From Betaproteobacteria bacterium (GTDB lineage: Bacteria; Pseudomonadota; Gammaproteobacteria; Burkholderiales; SG8-39): 64,000 nucleotides of DNA. The first letter of the stretch is position 1. Each line of letters begins with the position of its first letter. The stretch is taken from positions 186,001 through 250,000 of the forward strand of contig JACPYS010000018.1 of NCBI GenBank assembly GCA_016195915.1. The letters run 5' to 3'. The notes below the pieces were generated by a model that saw only the letters and a program-made list of their open reading frames with translations, was not told the DNA's origin and did not search any database. Below, one piece after another: positions 59,764-64,000 of this stretch. The translations under genes and the position numbers were made by a program.

Positions 59764-61269
59764 ATGCCGAAAAAGAGCATGTCCGAATGGTTAACTGTGG
59801 ACCGCGCCGGGTTGGCGAAACTCCTGGCCCGGCGAGGCAAGGCGTTCATCATCTCCGAGTTGTTGCAGAACGCTTGGGACGAAGATGGGATAACGAATGT
59901 CGTGGTGACGCTGGTGCGTCCGCATGGCAGCCGCAATATCGTGCTGACCGTCAAGGACGATGCCCCGGACGGCTTTGGCGACCTTGCGCACGCCTACACT
60001 ATGTTCGCTGAGTCCAGGAAGAAGGCTGACGCGACCAAGCGTGGTCGGTTCAATATGGGCGAGAAGCTGATTTTGGCGCTGGCCAGCGAAGCGCGGATCA
60101 TTAGCACGCGGGGCGGCTGGCTGTTCGATCGGGAAGGCCGTCACCGATTGCGCCGTACTTTGGACCGTGGAAGTACCATCGAGGTGACGCTACCTCTGAC
60201 TGGCGATGAAGTCGCCGAGTGCGATTCGCTGGCACAGCGCCTGCTGCCGCCAGCTGGAATTCGCACGACCTATAACGGTGTTGAACTGATGCCGCGCGAG
60301 GTTGCCTACTCGACGGAGGAATTCCTGCCGACAGAGGTCACGGACGCCGAGGGCAACCTGAGGCGCTCCACCCGCAAGGCGCGGGTGGATCTCATCCGGA
60401 TCACGGAAGGCGAGGAAGGCTGGCTCTACGAATTGGGGATTCCCGTCGTAGCGACCGGCGACAGCTTCCATGTGAACGTCCATCAGAAGGTGCCGCTAAA
60501 CATGGAGCGCGACAGCGTGCCGCCGGCGTTCCTGCGCAAGGTGCGCACGGCCACGCTAAATCTGGCCTACACGGAACTCGATCACGAGAACGCCAATGCG
60601 ATGTGGGCGCGCGAGGCGCTGGCCGACCCGAACGTGTCGAACGCCGCTGTGGAAGCGGCTTTCAAGGCCCGTTTCGGCAAAATGGCTGTGGTCTACGATC
60701 CGAACGATCCGGAAGCGAACAAACGGGCGGTGTCCGAAGGCTTCACTGTCGTCCACGGCTCGCAGTTGAATCGTCATGAGTGGGCGAACGTGAAACGCGC
60801 CCAGGTGGTGCTGCCAGCCGGTCAGGTGACGCCATCGCCGAAGCCGTACAGTCAGGACGGCAATCCGGAGAAAATCATTCCTCAGGAGAAATGGACTCGG
60901 GATATGAGGGCGCTTGACGTCTTTGCCCGCAGGCTGGCAGCGGCCATTTTGGAAGGGACGAACATTTGCGTCACCTATGTGCTCGAAGCGGGTGTGCACT
61001 GGCTAGCCAACTATGGTGTCGGCGAATTGACCATAAATTTGGGGCGGCTGGGCAAAACTTGGCCAGAGCAAGGTCTCACCGAAGACGTTTTGGGCCTGCT
61101 CGTCCACGAATTTGGCCACCAGTACAGCGGTGATCACCTGGCCGTTGATTATCACGACGCGCTTTGTCGCATCGGGGCCCGGCTCGCGCTCACTGTGAGT
61201 CGCGACCCGACCTTTCTTTCGTGGCAGCAATATTGCTCTAGTGTGGAATCACAGCCGCTCACGGACTAA
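59764..61269 (+). CDS. GHKL-type ATPase joined to an HExxH zinc-protease motif
   Basis: 501 residues. The N-terminal 110 residues carry Hsp90/histidine-kinase-like ATP motifs: N box SELLQNAWDEDG (Glu32, Asn36, Asp39), G1-like KDDAPDGFGD and G2 GRFNMGEKLILALAS. A middle part of about 230 residues resembles the transducer segments of GHKL proteins. Near the end, LLVHEFGHQYSGDH gives a zincin motif HEFGH (448-452), with a further His/Asp pair (DYHDAL) downstream. Both features in one protein are unusual. It lies 155 bases after the VWA-like gene, same strand; a link is inferred. Confidence 0.75.
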   Translation: MPKKSMSEWLTVDRAGLAKLLARRGKAFIISELLQNAWDEDGITNVVVTLVRPHGSRNIVLTVKDDAPDGFGDLAHAYTMFAESRKKADATKRGRFNMGEKLILALASEARIISTRGGWLFDREGRHRLRRTLDRGSTIEVTLPLTGDEVAECDSLAQRLLPPAGIRTTYNGVELMPREVAYSTEEFLPTEVTDAEGNLRRSTRKARVDLIRITEGEEGWLYELGIPVVATGDSFHVNVHQKVPLNMERDSVPPAFLRKVRTATLNLAYTELDHENANAMWAREALADPNVSNAAVEAAFKARFGKMAVVYDPNDPEANKRAVSEGFTVVHGSQLNRHEWANVKRAQVVLPAGQVTPSPKPYSQDGNPEKIIPQEKWTRDMRALDVFARRLAAAILEGTNICVTYVLEAGVHWLANYGVGELTINLGRLGKTWPEQGLTEDVLGLLVHEFGHQYSGDHLAVDYHDALCRIGARLALTVSRDPTFLSWQQYCSSVESQPLTD

Positions 61270-61880
61270 CGCGCGTTTGATGCGCGACCTCTTGAAATTG
61301 GGTTCTACCATTTGCGGCCACGTTTTTGTTTCCGTCAGCCCCTGCAGCGCGGCGCCTCAGGAGGCGGCGCGTTCTCTGCATTGGTACATCGTCAGCAAGA
61401 ACTGCATGAACGAGTCCGGTGCGTAATCGTCCCACCCTGGTGTCGGGCGCTTCTACGCGAGGGTGCGAGGACTTTCTTCGGCGAGACAGTTTATGCAGCT
61501 GAGTCGCGAGCGTCGGAGGTTGTCGATGGCGGCCCATGAAGTGCGACCATCACTGGACTCCGCCGCCAATACTCTAGAAGATCGCTGACCTATCTCGCCA
61601 ACGGCCGCGTTGCCCCTCCGTTAAGCACATCCTGCCCGTACGGCCTATGCCTAGTCGAGATCTATGCATAGGGGTCGATATTGTGAGTTCGCGTTTTCCG
61701 CGAGCGGACGCTCGCACCGGTTGTCCTTGTTGTCGCCACCAGCAAAGCACGAACGGCTGCAATGGCCGATAACCGGACCGTCGTGATGATCCCCTGAAAC
61801 TCTGAACCGCAATCCGACATTCGAATTCAAACTGAGAAACTACCCGCGGCCTGACACCGATTCCCGCCGCGATTGCCGTC
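61270..61880. other. 611-base stretch without a recognised gene, right end of the island
   Basis: Frames here have no coding character. A CCTATGC / GCATAGG inverted repeat lies at 61644-61672. Beyond 61881 gene style and GC return to those of the 1-40 kb part, so this is probably the island boundary. Confidence 0.5.
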
Positions 61881-62888
61881 CTAAGCCGCGCGGCTCGCTG
61901 CTCTGGGCAAATCGAGGATGCCTGCCGCATTGCCACCGGCAATTGCGACAAGGTCGGCTCCGCGCACGCCCGCCTGTTTCAACCAGCCCACCGGGTCCTT
62001 CTCGCCGACCGGATAGTCGCTGCCCATCACCAGCCGGTCAACGCCGACCCGCTCGATCAGCACCTTCAGCACCTGCGGATCGTAGACGCAGGTGTCGTAA
62101 TAGAACGAGCGCAGGAATTCGCTGGGCGTTCTGCCGCCCGTGTTGCGCACCGTGTCGGGACGGTTGGCAGTGTTGCGGTCCATGCGCCCCATGTAGTGCG
62201 GGAAGTAGCCGCCGCCGTGCGCCATCACCACCTTGAGCGCAGGGAACCTGTGCATCACGCCCTCGTAGACGAGCGATGTCATGCACTTGGTTTCCTCGAT
62301 CGATTGGCCGGCGGAATTCCACAGGGCGTAGCGCTGGAACCACGGATCGCGCACGCCTTCGGGATGGATCCACACCGTCACGCCGAGTTCGTCGACCGCC
62401 TCCCACAACGGATGGAAGACGGGATCGCCCATGTACACGCCGTTGTAGCTGGAAGAAACATTTGCCACCCTCAGCTTGAGCTTATCGACCGCGCGCCTGA
62501 GTTCGGTGAGCGCCAGCGTCACGTCCTGCAAAGGCAGCACGAAGCTGCCTACGAAACGCTCCGGAAATCGCGCCACCCAATCCGCGGCCTGATCGTTGCA
62601 GCGCCGGCACAACTCGAGGTCGGTCTGCGGATCGGCCCACGAGGTTCCCTGCAGCACCGTGCTCGCGGTGACCACGCTCACGTCGATGCCGCGCTGGTCC
62701 ATGTCCTCGATTTCCGCTTTGGGGTCGAACATCCGCCCCATCAGCTGCTCGGCTCCAGGACGCGGCGCCGTCGCGGGTGTCGCGCCAAAGCCCGTGAACA
62801 CGGTCTTGTTGGTGGAAGCCCTGAACACCTGCTCCTCGAGCATGTGCGCATGGAAATCGATCACCAGTGGAAGGTCGCCGTGTTTCAT
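61881..62888 (-). CDS. Amidohydrolase-2 family (ACMSD-like) metal hydrolase/decarboxylase
   Basis: 335 residues. Metal-binding start IDFHAHMLEE, then VWIHPEGV, LKVVMAHGGGYFPHYMGRMD and the Asp in LVMGSDYPVGE. This matches the 2-amino-3-carboxymuconate-6-semialdehyde decarboxylase type. The ATG at 62888 is used; 7 bases separate it from the upstream amidohydrolase gene, so both are one transcript with the acyl-CoA ligase. Confidence 0.88.
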   Translation of the reverse strand: MKHGDLPLVIDFHAHMLEEQVFRASTNKTVFTGFGATPATAPRPGAEQLMGRMFDPKAEIEDMDQRGIDVSVVTASTVLQGTSWADPQTDLELCRRCNDQAADWVARFPERFVGSFVLPLQDVTLALTELRRAVDKLKLRVANVSSSYNGVYMGDPVFHPLWEAVDELGVTVWIHPEGVRDPWFQRYALWNSAGQSIEETKCMTSLVYEGVMHRFPALKVVMAHGGGYFPHYMGRMDRNTANRPDTVRNTGGRTPSEFLRSFYYDTCVYDPQVLKVLIERVGVDRLVMGSDYPVGEKDPVGWLKQAGVRGADLVAIAGGNAAGILDLPRAASRAA

Positions 62889-62895
62889 TGCGGCC

Positions 62896-63738
62896 TTACA
62901 GCCCGAGCACGCGCTCGGCATTCTTGTGGAAGATCTTTTCCATGATCTCGTCCTTGTAGCCGAGCTCGCCCCACTCGCGCAGGATGCGCTCGTAGGGCAT
63001 GCTCGGATAGTCGCTGCCGAACATCACCTTGTCCTGCAGGCGCGCGCGCATGTCGATCTTGAGGTTGCCGGGGAAGTACTTCGGCGCCCAGCCCGACATC
63101 TCCCAATAGACGTTGCCCTTGTGCAGCGCCACCGCCGTGGTCTCGTCCACCCAGGGCCAGCCGGGGTGGGCCATGATGATCTTGAGGTTCGGGAAATCCG
63201 CGGCGAGATCGTCGATCGCCGACGGATGCGCATGGCGGATGCGGGCGCCCATGCCGCCGGGGATGCCGGCGCCCATGCCGGTGGTGCCGACGTCGATCAT
63301 CACCGCTGCGCCCATCGCGCTGATTTCCTCGAACAGCGGGTAGTACCGGGGGTCGTTGACGGCGAAGTGCTGCATGATGGGGTGGAAGTGAAAGCCGATG
63401 AAACCCAGTTCCTTCACCGCCTTGCGCGCCTGCAGGACGGCGATCTCCCCCTTGGCGGGCTCTACAGCGCCCCAGGCCTGGATGATGCGCTCCGGATGGC
63501 GCTTCCACATGCCGTGCACGAACTCGTTGGTACACGGCGGCGTCGCCACGGTGGTCTCGAGGTCAAGTGCCACCAGCAGCGCATCGACGCCCGCGCCGGT
63601 GAACTCCTTGAGCACGTCCTCTTCGCTCTTGGGCGCCCAGGTCCGGTTCCAGTACTTCGCCAGCGCGTCGACATACGGGCCCTGGGCGGCAATCCATTCC
63701 CGGGTGCCGGGATAGCAGTGCAGGTCGATGATCCTCAT
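62896..63738 (-). CDS. Amidohydrolase-2 family protein
   Basis: 280 residues. IIDLHCYPG replaces the usual DxHxH start (second His is Tyr-like), FHFHPIMQHFAVND and LKIIMAHPGWPWVDE follow, and KVMFGSDYPSM gives the catalytic Asp. The first metal site may thus be altered. It overlaps the acyl-CoA ligase gene by 4 bases and is 60 residues shorter than the next enzyme, so the two are not duplicates of recent date. Confidence 0.88.
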   Translation of the reverse strand: MRIIDLHCYPGTREWIAAQGPYVDALAKYWNRTWAPKSEEDVLKEFTGAGVDALLVALDLETTVATPPCTNEFVHGMWKRHPERIIQAWGAVEPAKGEIAVLQARKAVKELGFIGFHFHPIMQHFAVNDPRYYPLFEEISAMGAAVMIDVGTTGMGAGIPGGMGARIRHAHPSAIDDLAADFPNLKIIMAHPGWPWVDETTAVALHKGNVYWEMSGWAPKYFPGNLKIDMRARLQDKVMFGSDYPSMPYERILREWGELGYKDEIMEKIFHKNAERVLGL

Positions 63739-64000
63739 GCGCGCTCCTTTTCGAGTTTATTGGACACCATTTCAACCAGTGATTTCTTCGACACCTTGCC
63801 GAAGGTGGACGACGGAAATTCGTTCATCAGTTCCAGCCGCTCGGGCAGCTTGAAGCGGGCGATTTCCTTCGTCGCCAGGAATTCGACCAGTTCCTTCAGC
63901 GTGAGCGTCCTGCCGGCGCGCGGGATGACGCAGGCGCAGGTCTTCTCGCCCAGTTTCGCATCGGGCATGGCGACACAGGCGACGTCTTGCACTGCGGGGT
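63735..64000 (-). CDS. AMP-dependent acyl-CoA ligase, C-terminal end (5' part beyond the window)
   Basis: About 88 residues of the C-terminal domain: PAVQDVACVAMPDAKLGEKTCACV, KEIARFKLPERLELM and SSTFGKVSKKSLVEMV. The last contains the conserved catalytic Lys of the adenylate-forming family. The frame is open to base 64000. In this operon it probably activates a carboxylate handled by the two amidohydrolases. Confidence 0.88.
   Translation of the reverse strand, partial: PAVQDVACVAMPDAKLGEKTCACVIPRAGRTLTLKELVEFLATKEIARFKLPERLELMNEFPSSTFGKVSKKSLVEMVSNKLEKERA

Noticed and set aside
61644-61672. CCTATGC/GCATAGG repeat as an attachment site
   Set aside because: Only seven bases per arm and no matching copy seen at the left island edge.

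Overview
The window reads as chromosome of a high-GC betaproteobacterium, most likely Burkholderiales-like. The main grounds are five separate periplasmic receptors of the Bug/TctC (tripartite tricarboxylate transporter) family, a pattern typical of Bordetella and Burkholderia relatives, plus two branched-chain-amino-acid-type ABC transporters, a TRAP transporter and many small catabolic enzymes. No rRNA, tRNA, CRISPR array or replication origin was seen. All names come from reading the translated sequence and recognising motifs; no database search was run.

Positions 1-40.9 kb are mostly a GC-rich transport and catabolism region. In order they hold: a partial PQQ dehydrogenase; two small toxin-antitoxin-like pairs (2.7-3.2 and 7.3-8.0 kb); an IclR regulator with paired operators ahead of a Bug receptor and a DUF1028 protein; a complete HAAT-type ABC operon ending in a CnbZ-like deaminase; a LysR/azoreductase/pirin block; DNA polymerase IV; a solitary REP-associated (RAYT) transposase; cyclic-nucleotide-binding proteins including a Ser/Thr kinase with a C-terminal CNMP domain; a DctPQM TRAP operon; and several Bug receptors with their enzymes. 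One amidohydrolase (35.8-36.8 kb) has an in-frame TGA.

Positions about 40.9-61.9 kb look like an accessory island. It has long non-coding stretches, visibly lower GC in much of 48-57.5 kb, a decayed antitoxin remnant at the left edge, and an intact IS1595-family element with perfect 8-bp target duplications. The island has three blocks. (1) A candidate anti-phage locus: an nSTAND3 NTPase with an N-terminal Mrr-like nuclease domain, and a 709-residue unknown protein with a PD-(D/E)XK-like signature. The IS landed exactly at the NTPase start codon. (2) A seven-gene operon joining a full HAAT ABC transporter to a radical SAM enzyme and an AAA+ regulator. A sigma-54-like promoter lies upstream, yet the regulator lacks the GAFTGA loop. 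(3) A membrane/secreted module: a small BamE-like protein, a 55-residue protein, a multi-pass membrane protein, a Tat-exported VWA-like protein, and a protein joining a GHKL ATPase to an HExxH zinc-protease motif.

Positions 61.9-64 kb return to GC-rich catabolic genes: two amidohydrolase-2 enzymes and the C-terminus of an acyl-CoA ligase that runs off the edge. Blocks 1 and 3 are the best candidates for undescribed biology; block 2 is the most unusual regulatory arrangement.
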